Origin: Ampullaceana balthica
Lineage: Eukaryota; Mollusca; Gastropoda; Lymnaeidae
Length of the DNA stretch: 64,000 nucleotides
Assembly: GCA_944989445.1 (NCBI GenBank)
Contig: CALYLW010000428.1
Span: 124,001-188,000 of the forward strand
Direction of reading: 5' to 3'
How positions within the stretch are numbered: position 1 is the stretch's first letter; each line of letters starts with the position of its first letter. Shown in pieces: positions 35,883 through 49,027 of this stretch. The notes below the pieces were generated by a model that was not told where the DNA came from, did not search any database, and saw only the letters and a list, made by a program, of their open reading frames with translations. The translations under genes were made by a program, and so were the position numbers.

Positions 35883-36559
35883 TTTATTCTTACGAATCGA
35901 TGCACTGGAGAGTAAGTTCAACGGGAAGGGGTCATGGCGCAGACGCGAGACACACGTTTTAAAATCTTGTTAAAAACATCAACTTAAAAAATTGACAGAC
36001 TTGACTTAATCGAAATTGTAAGGTTTTATATTTGTTCGTTTGTTTGTTTGTTTTTGTTTTGTTTTTGTTTTGTTTTTTTTTGTAATGTTTTTTTTTATTA
36101 TGTTAAACTTCATGATTTCATTTAAATCAGTATGAAATAAGTGAATCTCGAAGTTTACTTTTACTAGTGTTCTAAGTTAATTATTTTTTTAACCTCTGCT
36201 TTGCTATGAATTTAAAATAAATTCTTTGCTGTACTTGTATCATGTATCCCATAAAAATATTTTGTCTTCTTCCTTTTGTTGGTTAGCTATAAACTTGTGT
36301 AATAGAAGAGAATCATTCCGGTTATTTCATACTCTCCGATAAAGCAACTATGATACAATAAATACTAAAAGGAAATTTAACAAATATGTAACTACGTTTA
36401 AACTATAGTTGAAGACACGATCAAAAGCATGAAGTACTCAGAAATGATTGACTGATCTGTAGTGTAATATGTGAACGAAGATAATACTAATGCATCCGCT
36501 GAACTAAAATCTGTTGCCATTTCAGACGAAAAGCCAAAGAATAATATTCGGCACCAAAT

Positions 36560-36765
36560 GTTACTGCAAGGTCCCATCAAATGTCACTGCAGGGTCCCAT
36601 CAAATGTCAATGCAGGGTCCCATCAAATATCACTGCAAGGTCCCATCAAATGTCACTGCAAGGTCCCATCAAATGTTAGTGCAGGGTCCCATCAAATGTC
36701 ACTGCAGGGTCCCATCAAATGTCACTGCAAGGTCCCATCAAATGTCACTGCAAGGTCCCAGACAC
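36560..36765 (+). repeat. 23-bp minisatellite, about 9 copies
   Basis: Unit ggtcccatcaaatgtcactg plus caa/cag. Confidence 0.95.
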
Positions 36766-36849
36766 CGTGGTACAATATACTCCACATGATTTCCGTCAGC
36801 TTCCAAAGCTGTTAAACAAATTTCTAGGAAAAACATGGATGACTTATAA

Positions 36850-37030
36850 ATGTCTTTTGGCTGAATTTTTGATGTCTTATTACTGACTAACAGATGTCTT
36901 TTGGCTCGACTTATAGATGTCTTTTGGCTGACTTTATAGATGTCTTTTGGCTGTCTTTTAGATGTCTTTTGGCTGACTTATAGATGATGTATTTTGGCTG
37001 CCTTATAGACTATGTCTTTTGGCTGAATTT
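36850..37030 (+). repeat. 22-24-bp degenerate tandem repeat
   Basis: About 8 copies of atgtcttttggctgacttat with length variation. Confidence 0.85.
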
Positions 37031-37284
37031 TGTCTGCACAGGTTCTGTATGTCAGTGGTGTATTACTAAACGAACATTTTCGCAGCAAGACGATTTGTTT
37101 TTAATTTACATTATGGCTCGTATTTATTCCTTCTCAACGTGTAATATTCAATGTTTGTAATGGTGGCTTGAACAGCTCATGTTGCATCAGTTTTTAAAGA
37201 TTGGCGTTTTCTTTAATAACATATGTAATCCAGACATCCCTTTATTTTATAAATACATTACATGTACGTTGTTGAGCTGCCTAC

Positions 37285-37660
37285 ACACACAGTTCTATGG
37301 TGAGCTTACTGCAGGGCATAGAGCACGCGGAGGTCCACGTAAGAGATACAGGGATGCGCTTAAAACTGCCCTAAAGGCCTTTGACTCTAGACATGACTCC
37401 TGGGAAGCAGCAGCCAGTAACCGAGCCCACTGGCGCTCTATGATATGGAATGGCGCAGCTGTCTGTTAGGCTAATAGACAACAGGCTGCCAAGTTAAAAC
37501 GTCAAGCCAAGAAGGACCGTGTACAAAACCTTCCTGAAGGGGTCCCATCCCTCTCTTGTCCGTCATGCGGATGCCAACTAGCACAGGTCAAATAAAAATA
37601 TGATGAGAGTGGTCATCGTCGACTACGACGGACGAAAAACCAACACACACAGTTGCAGTT
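37285..37660 (+). pseudogene. LINE 3' end remnant
   Basis: The frame FYGELTAGHRARGGPRKRY onwards to WEAAASNRAHWRS is the region downstream of the reverse transcriptase in non-LTR elements. It stops at 37467, and beyond the stop a finger-like CPSCGCQLAQ follows (about 37555-37590). Truncated at the 5' side and interrupted. Confidence 0.7.
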
Positions 37661-37847
37661 TTTATTTTATTTTTAACAATGCCAAGGGTGACAAATAACC
37701 ATGGTAAGAAGGATAATTGTATTTGCCATGTACAATATTTTTAAAGCACAGTTGTCTCGCGTTGAAATTGTAAATCATTACAATAATCACTCTTGTGAAT
37801 CCTTCACGAGATTGTATTATTTACCACGTTTTTAAATCCCTTATATT

Positions 37848-38200
37848 AACTTCGAAATCTTGTCTCTCTGTCTCTGTAAATGTTTGTCGCGTTTGAACAT
37901 AATCAATACTTTCAGTAATGTCTCATATATACGGGATTTATAGTCAAAAACTTTGTTTTTACGGGTTTGTTTTATTATTAACTTGCTTCCGTCTCTGTCC
38001 GCAATTTTTCAAAATAGCCAACGTAAAATTAAACCACTTCTGATGGTCCTAAGAGCTCAAAATTTGACCACAGATAGATCTTGGATGACAATGCATTTTA
38101 TTAAAATTTCAGATCGATTGAATTTACCGTAATTAAATTATTGCATAATTTTTTTATTTTAACTCTATATAAGCATCTCTTATCCGTCTGCTTTTTTTTT
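37848..38200 (-). mobile_element. TATAAATCC-family MITE, copy 3 (diverged)
   Basis: Inverted ends aaatcccttatattaactt and gggatttatagtcaaaaac are present at 37848-37970; the following 230 bp align with the interior of copy 4, including aaaatttcagatcgattg. Confidence 0.6.
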
Positions 38201-38825
38201 CACGTGCCAACGCAGTTAATCCCGTGACCTCATCCCAGTGGTATTAACACGTTGGGCGGCGCTTATGAGGTGTTTGGTAAAAATAAATAGAGGTAAAAAA
38301 AAAGATTTTTAAAAGGGGAGTTAAATTATGGAAGAAAATTGAATAAGAAAGCTGTCTTAATATGAATCAGTGTAGTGTTTTCAATTGATAAGCGTTGGTG
38401 TTTGTCCATGTTTGTGTTAGTTTGTGTTGGGTCAAAAATGCCTCACCTCCACGCGGTTAGACCTGACAATCCATAACGTATGGAAACCAAGTAGACAATT
38501 TTGTATTTAATGAATTTTTTTATGTCCAATAAAAGTAATATAAAGTCTATGATTTGACACTTAGACTAAAAAGAGTAGAATAAATAAAGGTAAAAAAAAG
38601 ATATTTAAAAACCACGTTTTTATAAGTGAACTAAAAAAAATTTAAAAATTTAAAACTTAAAAGTTCAAGTAGTTTAAATTAATATGACAAAAATCGTGGG
38701 GCGGGTGTTTGGTATAAAAATTAAAGATTTATAATTTAGAAGGCAAAAGAGAGATCTAAATATATAAGTGAGAGAATGAAAACTTCATATGTTAAACCTC
38801 ATCAGCGCCCGCCCCACGTTTTTAG
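38201..38825. other. AT-rich non-coding sequence
   Basis: No gene or repeat recognised. Confidence 0.45.
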
Positions 38826-38935
38826 TCATATTATTATTATTATTATTATTATTTGTTCACTTATATAGCGCAGTACCCCAGCCTAGAGCTGGGCTCACAG
38901 CGCTTTACAAACATATTCAACAACTACATAAAACA
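38826..38935 (+). repeat. ATT-headed TATAGCGC repeat, copy 2
   Basis: (ATT)8 then cttatatagcgcagtacccc and gctgggctcacagcgctttac, the best preserved copy of this family. Confidence 0.75.
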
Positions 38936-39285
38936 CATTGCACTCTAAATCTTCCTAAACATAGTTACACACACACAATTTCATTTAATATTCAGAAATG
39001 GACGCATCACCGTCATAGACTGTTAAGGTAAATGTATAATATAAAAAACAGGGTATTAGTATGCCTGACAGGACGTAACACAACAGCGAACGTTTCGGCA
39101 AAGAGCCTTCCTCAACGGACAAATAGTACACAAATGAAACGAATAAAACGAAATAATAATTTTAAAAACACTTAGCTGCGGTGAAATCCAAGTAGTCTAA
39201 ATTATTTTCTTCTTTTTAGTCCACATAAAAGTTCATTATTTTTAAAAATCCTTTTTTGCCTTTATTTATTTGTATGTGTGGAAAT

Positions 39286-39434
39286 TAGGGGTCTATCGAA
39301 TTTCGGCTCCGGTAAATCCTGAATCCGGCATTTTTTACAAATCCGTCTCCGGCTCCAGTCGGATTTCACTTCATAAATCCGCCCCAAATCCGGCTGCGGT
39401 CGGATTTCAAAAATGTGAATCTGGTACACCCCTA
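39286..39434. mobile_element. hAT MITE, TAGGGGTSTA termini
   Basis: 149 bp, left end taggggtctatcgaatttc and inverted right end taggggtgtaccagattc, flanked by GTGGAAAT/GTAGAAAT (7 of 8). Rich in ccggctccgg-like internal motifs. Only 24 bp separate it from the next hAT. Confidence 0.82.
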
Positions 39435-39458
39435 GTAGAAATAAAGTTTAGGTCGACA

Positions 39459-42162
39459 CAGTGGCATAGCTAGACCTTTTGCCGCCCGGGGCGGACTCCA
39501 ATTTGCCGCCCTTTGCGAATATATGGTACCGTGTTTTTTATAAATTAATAAACATAAATAAATAACTGTAATTGAAACAAAGTAAAGGTGGCAAACATGT
39601 TTACCATTGGATGCCATATTTAAGTAAGCAGCAATAAATAAGACCAAATAAGATGTTATACCTAAAAATACATATTTTATAAAAATATAAGATACTTTTT
39701 TTTTAAAGATTACAAGAAAGTTACTGAGGTTGCAGGTTCCCCCCCCCCAAAATGAGACAAACATATTCCAAATTTACACAAAAATAATACAATTTAAAAA
39801 AAATGTTAACATTTTGTGTACATTAGCATGTAAACATATTATTTATACTAAAGCCGTTAACTATTAATTTAAATTTAATCGTTAATTTTTGACAAGATTA
39901 ACGATTAATTAGTCGTTAATTTCGATTAAAGCCAAAAATTAAAATGTATGATGTCATAAGTAAAACTTATTAAACGTTCTTGTTGAAAATCTAAATAACA
40001 CTGGAATGTCTCCTTTATAAGTCATCTTTTAACCAACTACGCAAAAAGAGAAGTGTGTTGACATTATTTTGTTCAAGTGATGAGCGGGTCTAATTGACAA
40101 TATAACCAGCCGAGCAGAACAATCATTCACATGGAACTGAGGTAACTAATATGCACAAAACGGTGTTGGCAAGGAATTACATTATTGTATATCGGTGTTC
40201 ATTAATTTTCCACCATTGTAGAGGGTTAATGGATTCAGGAACTTTCATCTCCATTTTGTAACGCAGTAATTCATCAGAAGAGCTTTCGTCATTTTCTGTC
40301 TGCCATTAGCTTAATACGCTTTTCATTTGGTTTGATAAGTAGGCGAAGTGTTATAACCATGGTATGCAAACGATTTCTCACCATGGATACAATACACTTT
40401 ATCAACATTTTGAACATTCCCTTCAGTCAATAGTTTAAAACCAAAATGTTCGTGTAATCGTCAGGAAATGTGTTATTATTTATCGGCCGCTATTTTTTAT
40501 TATTTTATTTTTTTACTTATTGACTTCCAATAATTTGTAAATATTGGGTCCATAAATCTTTAAAAAATCATTTAATCGTTAAAATGTTTGCCTTTGTAAG
40601 CCTTTTCTCAGCAATTTTTCAAATCTAAACATTTTCTAATTTCTTTAAAATCATATTTGTGATTTCCTCAGCAGTTTTTCCTTTATTTTATTACAAAGTA
40701 ATTAAGCAATTCTACAACTTAAACTTCCATGCCATCAATCTTTTAATTTGACTAGTTTAATCTTTGTGGGAAATATCTGGAGTGCTGTCAAATATCATAC
40801 AAATGTTTTTAGCTTGCTTTATTTGGTTCATAATTGTTTTTCTCACTGCACCTGTCAATAGGTCTATGAATTCATTTTGAATCATTTTCGACAAATAGGA
40901 GACACTATATCCCATCTTAATTTTTACTAAATGTTCACATAATAAGGGCTCATACTTGGCCAACAAGTCAACAAGCTCTAGAAAATGTCCTCTTATTTTT
41001 AATTGAATTGATGTCTTCCTCATGAATACTTTTACGATGACCACTCAAAGCGAAATTTTTTTTGGCTAAATATCTAATTATATCAAGTATTGGGAGAATT
41101 TCCTTTCATTTTTTTATTTTTTCTTTATCAATATTATGTTGTTGTAGTTTATTAAGCTAATGGCAGTAATGGAGTCTGACTCAGAGACCGAAGTTGCGCC
41201 TTGTCCAATTCTTATTTGTATATCCTTCTATTGGGAAAATGATCGAATGTGCAGTAGACTCAATTTGTGCTGACTTATTTTGAGATTAAATTTCCACCAT
41301 TTGTTAAAACCGTTTTCCGTGTTACAATTTGATTGGAAAAGATCATCAAACAGTTCACAGCAAAAACACAATATATAATTTTCTTAAATGGTGAATACAC
41401 CATCCACGATATTAACAACTTTTCACCATTATGCAAAGTTTGGTAAAAAACAAAAACAATCGCGATTAATCTTTCTTGTCAAATTTTCAGTAAAATAGAC
41501 TAATTCAAACTATTTAAACATTACTTTAATAGGAAAGGCTAAACATTTTAATGAATATACGTATTTTAATGAAACACAAATTTTGTTTGTGTTACTTTAA
41601 TGAAAAAACAAAACAACGAACAAACAAAATTAATTTTTAATAAATTACATTAGAATAATTTTCTAAAAACTGAAAACTTAATATAAATTACTCCATGAAA
41701 GTTAAAGACAATATTTGAACCACCCTGCCATGTAGTTACTTGTTCGCGTATTATTCTGTGCATGTTGAAAATCCACGCAAAAACTGTAGCGGCGATATTG
41801 ATAGTATATTCGGTCCAGCACTGATGTGTTCTTTGTGTTGTTTTCTTATAAAAACGTCATCTGTGACGTATACCAATTATTTTTTTAAGCAAATCGATAC
41901 AAATTTTGAGCGATTTTCAGTTTCTTAACGGTTATGCGTTAGTTATAACAAACAGTATGTAATCAAAAAAATGTTGTCAGAATCCGTTAAATACGACTCG
42001 AAAGTACGAATATTTTATTTTCACCCGGGTTTTCCTCTTCAAAAGAAAAAGGGCGGTTGTCCCAAATGGCTGTACTTTTCAAATGCCCTCAAATGCTGCC
42101 CCCTAAATGAGTGCCGCCCGGGGCGGACCGCCCCCCACCTCCCCCCTCTAGCTACGCCACTG
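39459..42162 (-). mobile_element. hAT transposon, 2.7 kb, degenerate
   Basis: Termini CAGTGGCATAGCTAG and (inverted) CAGTGGCGTAGCTAG, followed inside by gcccggggcgg on both sides. Flanked by GGTCGACA/GGTCAACA (7 of 8). It contains a transposase fragment on the minus strand (40757-41044), and a nested ATTAATCG-rich piece at 39850-39965 homologous to the end of the hAT at 13575-14207. Confidence 0.88.
40757..41044 (-). pseudogene. hAT transposase fragment (DUF4371 type)
   Basis: A 95-residue ORF with GHFLELVDLLAKYEPLLCEHL and FDSTPDISHKD. The Asp in DSTPDIS corresponds to the first catalytic acidic residue region of the RNase-H-like fold in the DUF4371/ZMYM-type hAT transposases (knowledge of the family, not searched). 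The rest of the 600-residue protein is missing or frameshifted, so it is inactive. Confidence 0.8.
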
Positions 42163-42170
42163 GGTCAACA

Positions 42171-43247
42171 CTTAAAGTTTATGTGCATTGAAATCTACAG
42201 AGCTCTTGGGAGTTTTCAAACATTTAATCCTTGGGTGATTGGAATCGGAAAAATTGTTCATTGGTAGGGGAAACCGTGAGTGGTACCTAATTGAATGAAA
42301 TGCCAAAAGGGCAGGTTCCTTGTACTATGATTTGGTCTGAAAATTTACTCATTTCAATTATAAATTACTTAAAGAAATTGGTGAAATTATTATAAGTTAT
42401 TAAATTGTTTACCTTTTAAAATAACATTTTGGTTTAAAACAATAACATTTTTTTAAAGCTACAAAAGTTTATTTATAGATGAATTAAATATTTTGTTGTT
42501 GTTGTTTTGTTTTTTTTAATTTGGCGACGATAAAAATCATTTCAATTACAAATCCTATTCCTAAAATAACTAATTGGTCAAACAAGATATGATTTTTTTT
42601 TGTTAGCTAATCAATCTAAATAAGAAAAAAAAAGTTATGTTATATTGCTATAATAGTATCTATGTTTTTTATCCTGTTTGTCAACAAAAGTTGCCTGGAA
42701 ATGCTTTCTCCAGGCAGGTTCAGTAAAAAAAATATTTCATTTATAACAGAATAAAATCACAGCAATTTTGGTTTTGTGTTTGTTTTTATTATCATAACCA
42801 AAATTGTAATTCATCAAATACCTCTCCATTACAGACAGATTGCAATACTTTAAACCAAACTACTTTGCTTATAATTGTAAGTTACACCAATAACATAATA
42901 TATATATATATATAGTTACATTCATTTCTCAAACATTAAAAATAAAATTATTTCTAGCAGGCCGTATATTAACTTGTTTAAGTTCTCTGAATGGATTTTC
43001 AACGATATTTTATCTCTAATGATATAAGGACATTTTACTTTAAAGCAATACTTTTAACTTCGCGATCTATGGCAGTATTTGCCTCTTCGCAAACAACGTG
43101 AGTGACTTACATACGGCCAAAATAAACCCGGGAATAAGGGGCTTAATTGAGCACCATATCAGCACAGGATCCATTTTATAATAAATATTTTTGAAAACAA
43201 TTCTTTAGTGCTAGTAGTCATTTAATGTGCACTCGTCTCTCTCTCTA

Positions 43248-43284
<37 letters not shown>

Positions 43285-43793
43285 CTTCCTAACGATTTAA
43301 GGAAACAGCATTTCAGTTCCGGTTTTCCTTCAACGGGGGTGGGGGGAATTATGGGTATATTTCCAACCATTCTCAAAAAGTTGAGAATCGGCTATAACAT
43401 AGCCATGAGCTCGTGGTCAGCAACTTAGATCCTTCATTTTATTACCTTTTTTAAAGGATGACATCTATTGCCAACAACAAAGTCAATAAAATGAGTCAGA
43501 CGCTCAACGTTCAACGACATACATACAAGCTCTTATTATATATATTACTGTAATCGTCATCTGTGTTTTGGGTTCCTTGTCATTGAACACACTTGTTCTC
43601 GACTACTGGCGCGACAGTGTGTAAAAAAAATTATTTATTTTTTTACTTCATATTAGTACGAACCTTACTTTTATATCGACAACCAAACCACCGTCCAGTC
43701 ATTGAGTCCAATGTTATTCAAAGAACGTTCGGATTCGTGTGTTTTAAGTTTAAGTATTTTAAGGCTGAGAATGTAGTCGCTCGTGCTAACCGT
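42171..43793. other. Non-coding stretch
   Basis: TA runs at 42898-42914 and 43258-43284, otherwise nothing supported. The last part is the 3' flank of the TMEM272-like gene. Confidence 0.45.
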
Positions 43794-44519
43794 TCAGCAG
43801 TACCAGACGTTGATGTAGTAGACAAGCGCCACGATGATGACCATCCACAGAAACATGATGTACCAGACCGTGAGCCAGTATATCCGGGGGTTGCAGTAGC
43901 TGTGGTCGGGGATGATGAGGTTCGTCCGGCTCTTGGTGACCACGACCAGAACGTTTCCGTAGCCGAACCAGACGAAGATGAAGAGCGCGATGACCGGCGA
44001 GACGCTGTAGCTGTACTCGAAGAGGAACATCGTGATGCGGTCGACGATCCTGGACACGTCGAAGGACACGCCGGCGATCCCCGAGACGACGACGTAGAGG
44101 GGTATCGTCGGCTCCCCGGGGCACTCGTTGTAGTACTTGGATCCGATGGTGATCAGTGTGATGTTGATGGTCAGGAAACACGGGAGAAGGAAGTTCTCGA
44201 GCTTGTCCGTGGGGATAGCGTAGTCGGGGTTCGGGGTAGGGGTGTGGATGCTCCTGATCCTACGCTGGGCCATCGGTTTGGCCTTCGCGGGACTGGCCGG
44301 CGCCGTCTGTTTCTGAACACTTAACACTATGGGTGCGGGTGGCGCTGGCGTCGGAGGAGAAGGATGGGCTGTGATGGGGGGTAATGTGATGCTATCCGCG
44401 TCGGGGACTGGAGCCGGCGTTGACAAGGTGTGACCCGATGAACAACTGGGAGGGGCCTGCGGCATGTCAGATCTAGATCCGCGATTTGACTGAGTATTCA
44501 TGTTTTTATGGAACAACAT
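43794..44519 (-). CDS. TMEM272-like four-helix membrane protein
   Basis: This 241-residue single-exon ORF is GC-rich relative to its surroundings, which supports real coding. Residues 1-105 are a disordered Pro/Ser/Thr/Ala-rich N-terminal region. Then four hydrophobic helices lie at about 110-127, 139-157, 173-194 and 212-237, with the motifs NECPGEP (131-137) after helix 1 and YCNP (208-211) before helix 4. This arrangement resembles the TMEM272-like proteins, small four-pass proteins of unknown function common in molluscs; the match is from memory of the family, not a search. The start could be 44519 or the Met at 44501. It is the only clear gene between 34 and 49 kb. Confidence 0.6.
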   Translation of the reverse strand: MLFHKNMNTQSNRGSRSDMPQAPPSCSSGHTLSTPAPVPDADSITLPPITAHPSPPTPAPPAPIVLSVQKQTAPASPAKAKPMAQRRIRSIHTPTPNPDYAIPTDKLENFLLPCFLTINITLITIGSKYYNECPGEPTIPLYVVVSGIAGVSFDVSRIVDRITMFLFEYSYSVSPVIALFIFVWFGYGNVLVVVTKSRTNLIIPDHSYCNPRIYWLTVWYIMFLWMVIIVALVYYINVWYC

Positions 44520-45036
44520 GTCATTTGTTTTGTTTCCTGTTTATGTTTTTTTTTCACAGCTCATTGAAGTGCTTTTTGGCGCAGGAATCGAATTTCTGGT
44601 ACATATATAGTTTAGCAATACAACAATTGTTTGTGGCGATGGTTTGAAAAGTTAATTTAATTGTAATGCGCAAACATGGTTTCTAGAAACCAGCCACTCT
44701 AGCAGAAAGTAGTTGAAGCACTAAAAGTAGTGGTAACAGTCAAAGGTTTCGGCAAGACGGTGAGGTGAATGCTTAATAGAAAGGACGGGAATACAAGCAT
44801 TTACTTTCTATACATTCAAATTTCAAGTAGTAGATGAGTCAACATTTCATTAGATTTAAACGAATATTCACCTCCCTTCCTCGTTAAAAAAATGGGCCCG
44901 CATCAAATTTAATTTTCTGTGATTTATATGTTAATTTTTTTATTATTATTTTTTTTTAAATTTAATGTACAGTTGTTTGTGTTTGATATAGTTCAGTTTC
45001 CCATGAGATTTACTTTTTCAGAAAAATCTTCTAAAC

Positions 45037-45290
45037 CAGGGGTGGCCAGACCTGCAGTAACTGTGGTCCATTATAAAAATAATTTTTTTAAATTGTTGAG
45101 AGCCGCATTGAAGTAAGATGTCGATGACCTTCACTCGCAATGAAAAATTACTTAAGTGACATTAACTTTTTTATCCAAATTAATGATTTAAACGTTTCAA
45201 TTGCTTTCACACTAATCGTATGTTGATGAAATATATGCCTTACAGCTATACATCTAACATATATTAAAATATTAAAAGTTTATGGCTAGA
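45037..45290. mobile_element. hAT-type element with GGTGGCCA termini, copy 2 (left end)
   Basis: Starts caggggtggccagacc and shares gagagccgcattgaag and ctcgcaatgaaaaa with 29891-30100. The right end was not found; LINE sequence follows directly. Confidence 0.6.
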
Positions 45291-45344
45291 AACACACTGC
45301 AAATAGACATAATGTAATAATTATAGTCAATATTAATTGTTCAT

Positions 45345-46430
45345 AACTTGCCTCGTGCCATACTCGATCGAAGGCTTTCCTGAAGTCTATGAAGTTGTGA
45401 TGGAGTTCGCGTTTGTGCTGTAGATGTTTTTCTATGAGCAAGCGACAGTTGCAGATCTGCTCGATTGTGATTCTGCCTGGTCTGAAACCTGCCTGATCTT
45501 CTGTCATTAATTTCTCGGACATTTGCTTTATCCTGCTGAGGATAATTTTTAGCATTACTTTGCTAGGGTGGCTGATAAGGCTGATTGTTTTATAATTCTG
45601 GAATTATTTCGTATTGGCTTTCTTAGGTAATGGTATGATTAGCGACTGCGTCCAATCTTTGGGTCATACCTTATTTTCAAATATTTCCTGGCAGAGTTTT
45701 GTTAGGGCTTTCGTTACTTCTGCTCCTCCATGTTTCAGCAATTCAGCAGGCATGTTGTCAACTCCAGGCGACTTACCCCCTTAGTTCCGTACTGCCTCTT
45801 CAACTTCGCTCAACATCTCTTTGTTCTGTTGCTCCTGTAGTATGTTGCTATCTGGATTGATTTTACAATTGTGAAGTTCGTTGCAATATTCTGCCCATCG
45901 TCTTAATACCGCAATGTTTTCAGTAAGGAGCTGGCCTTTGCTGTCTTCCATTATCGATGCTGTCACCTGGTGTGCTTTTGTAAAATTTCTTAATGTCTTC
46001 TCGTACGCTTTCTTAGTATTACTGGCAGCTGTGCTATCTTCCACTGTGCGGCACTGATTATCTATACATTCCTCTTTGGCCTGCCTCATCTCCTTCCTGA
46101 TCTTTGTATTAATCAGCCTGTATTTGTCTGCTGTAAACTGATTATAATTGTTTTTCCTTAACACTCTTCTTTCATCACATAATTCAAGAATCTTTTTGGT
46201 GACCCAATGCTGTTTCTTGTTTCGTTGCCTACCTATGACTTCCTGTGCAGTTGAAGTTAAAATTTCTTTCAAGTTGTTGGCTTCTACATCATGCTCGATA
46301 GTTGCCAGTGCTGCAAACTTGCCACCAACCTTGGCCTGGAATATCTCGGCAATTTCAGGGTCTTTAAGTTTGTCCAGATCAAAACCCTGACCCAAAAGAA
46401 CAAGCTTCAAACTCGTACATGTATATACAA
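45345..46430 (-). pseudogene. LINE reverse transcriptase remnant
   Basis: Minus-strand frames 46410-45781 (about 209 residues, the linker before the RT domain) and 45555-45345 (KLMTEDQAGFRPGR and HNFIDFRKAFDRVWHE, RT fingers and motif A with the catalytic Asp) are joined by a segment reading GGKSPGVDNMPAELLKHGG. Stops and frameshifts separate them; the YADD box and everything downstream are missing. This is a dead non-LTR retrotransposon. Confidence 0.85.
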
Positions 46431-49027
46431 AAGTCAGTATCGGTTGATTAGCCGTTAGCCCTGCTGTAGTTTATTAACATTTGAAACTTGATATTATCAA
46501 TAGTAAGCAAGTTAACCTATTCGTATATTATTATTATTGATTTTTTTTTAATTAAAAAAATATTTAAACAAAAAAGAAAAAATTTAATTTAATGATCGGC
46601 TATTTCGCAGCAACTCATCTGGGTGTAGTTAACATAAAAAAGCTCTCTTGCCCAACAAGCATTAATAGTACTTCGGCTTAAACATAAAGCTGATACGGGT
46701 AATTAAAGAATAACACAGAGAATGGAGATAGGCCTTACTCTTCTCTCTGGCAGTCGAGAACATTAATGCTGGTAATCTGCATACTAATGTAGGTGTAGCC
46801 CCTGCGGCAATCTTTTATTATCAGGACATTCAACTTTGCAAGGGCAAAGGGCATTGGAAAGGTTAAAGATATATTGTATAGTCTAAATTCAGAAGTGCAT
46901 TGGGTGCATTATTTGGTAAAGTTATAATATTACAATTTTTTGTTATATTATTTTGTATAGGTACAGTTCTATTTAGGTATATCATTTGCAAATGGTAGAG
47001 CAGTACTTTTGTATATTAATATGAGCACAGTACTAGTACCATTTTTGTTCTTTTTTGGTTTGAGTATAGTAAAATATAGTACTTTCTAGCACTATTTTGG
47101 TACATTATTTCTTAATGTGTGGAGGTAGGTCAATTCATACAGTTTATCAACGATAATGAAAGAATGCTGAAAAGGCCCATTCCATTTGGAAGAAATCCAT
47201 TCTGTGATATGTAAACAGTAACATTTAAGCAAAATGTTTAAATTTTAATATTGAGTACCCCAAAGCTTATAAGTTGGGCTCTAGTTTAGTGCAGAAAGAA
47301 ATATATAAATATAAACAAAAACTTCCAGTTTCAAAGTAAATAATGGATTTATTTTTATAAGATAAAAACTTGATGCATATGATGACTTTAAATTATAACA
47401 AACATGTAAAAAAAATATATATTAAAAAACACAATATGAATGAAATGCATTATAACCATCAAATTAAAAACACCACATTTGTCATCTGAAGGCAATGAAG
47501 GGGGTAAACCATAAATGGCAGTAGTCATCACTGAATGATGTCACTCAAAGGTGTGGCCGCGTCAACTGGTCATTGCACACACAGAAATTGCGAGTGGGAA
47601 AAAAAATGGTGCGAGATATTCACTCTCTAAATTTTGTTTTAATTAGATGCCTGGTAACAAAAAAAATTGTTGAGGCAATATAACCTTCCACTTTTTGGGT
47701 AAAATCATGATCTCCTATTTTGGAGAAAATAGAGGTTCTCTACAACTTGTAGCAATGCCATTTTGTGTGAAGCTGTGGCTAGTATGGCTGAAGGTTAAAA
47801 AAAACCACTTATTGGGTAGACATTATCATCATCAGGCTTGAAGAGAAATCCTGACCTTCTGGCTACTGGTAACTCAAAGGGGAAAAAAAATCCCTTTTTA
47901 AAGAGAAGGTCAGATTTTAATTAATTATCAAAGAAGTTTATTTTGAAATTGATCAGTTAAGCTGAGATATTTAGTTCATATTTTAATTCGTTATCAAAGA
48001 AGTTTATTTTGAAATTGATCAGTTTAAGCTCAAATGGTGAGAGTTAAGAATAACATTGCATCAAGAATGAACATTCAAAGTTGGAATGTTGGTCAAAACA
48101 CCAAGCTGGACAGAATCAGCAACTCTATAAAAAAAAACACACACACAAAAAAAATACTGTAACATGAGTCAGGGGCCACCGAACCCAAAAAGTGACTATC
48201 AAAACATGAGTCATTTACCAAAGTGATCTCCCCTTGTTGTCCTTTTTTAGCAGGCATACGTTACAGACATGGACATGCAATATTTGCAGGTAAAGAGCCA
48301 TACAAAAATATAGGCAAATTAATGGTTACATGAATAATGGTTACATGAATTAATGCACAATGATGACTTTTTTTTAACAAATTTTTTTTTGTCAGGAATA
48401 ATTCTTTAAAGACAAAAGCATATTCTGCAGGGCTTAACTGGGTTTAACTACGTAAATTTAGAACTCAAATCAGAGAACACAATAGCTTGTTTTTAATAAG
48501 AGCTTGAAGATTTATACACAAAGGTTTTCGGAGTTTCCTAAAACTAGGAGAAATATATTTCATTAGTATTATTTTGAAAATGTGATGCCTTGAAACCTTT
48601 TCTTTACAAAAAGAGGGGTGCGGTATGGGGTATAAAGAAAATCATATCTAAAATTATTATACACAAACAATAATGAAACAATTTTTTTTATTAGTTGTAT
48701 GTTTAAAAATTAAATAAATTATAATAATTTACAGACCCAGTAAATTGAGTTCTTTTTTTAAATGCCTAATGTTTGAAAATATAAAACAGAATATTCCTAT
48801 TTTCTATTTTGATTTAAATATTTGTTTTGATGGGTTTTTTTTCAATGGTATTTTTTAAAAAGGGCGGTGCGGGAAATTATTGCAAAATATATTGAAAGTT
48901 AACATTTTCAAAACAAATCTGGACTGATTTAATTTAAGATTCTGTACTAATGTATCTTTTTTTTTAATGACTGAACACTTAAGACTTTACAAACATGAAC
49001 TCTACATCTTTACTTGAGCAGCATATT
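46431..49027 (-). other. Downstream region of gene A
   Basis: No ORF or recognised repeat. It probably includes the gene A 3' UTR; a minus-strand AATAAA is present near 47349. Confidence 0.4.

Noticed and set aside
43593..44324. 243-residue plus-strand frame rich in Asp, Val, Arg
   Set aside because: Antisense shadow of the TMEM272-like gene; biased composition reflects the GC-rich coding strand opposite.
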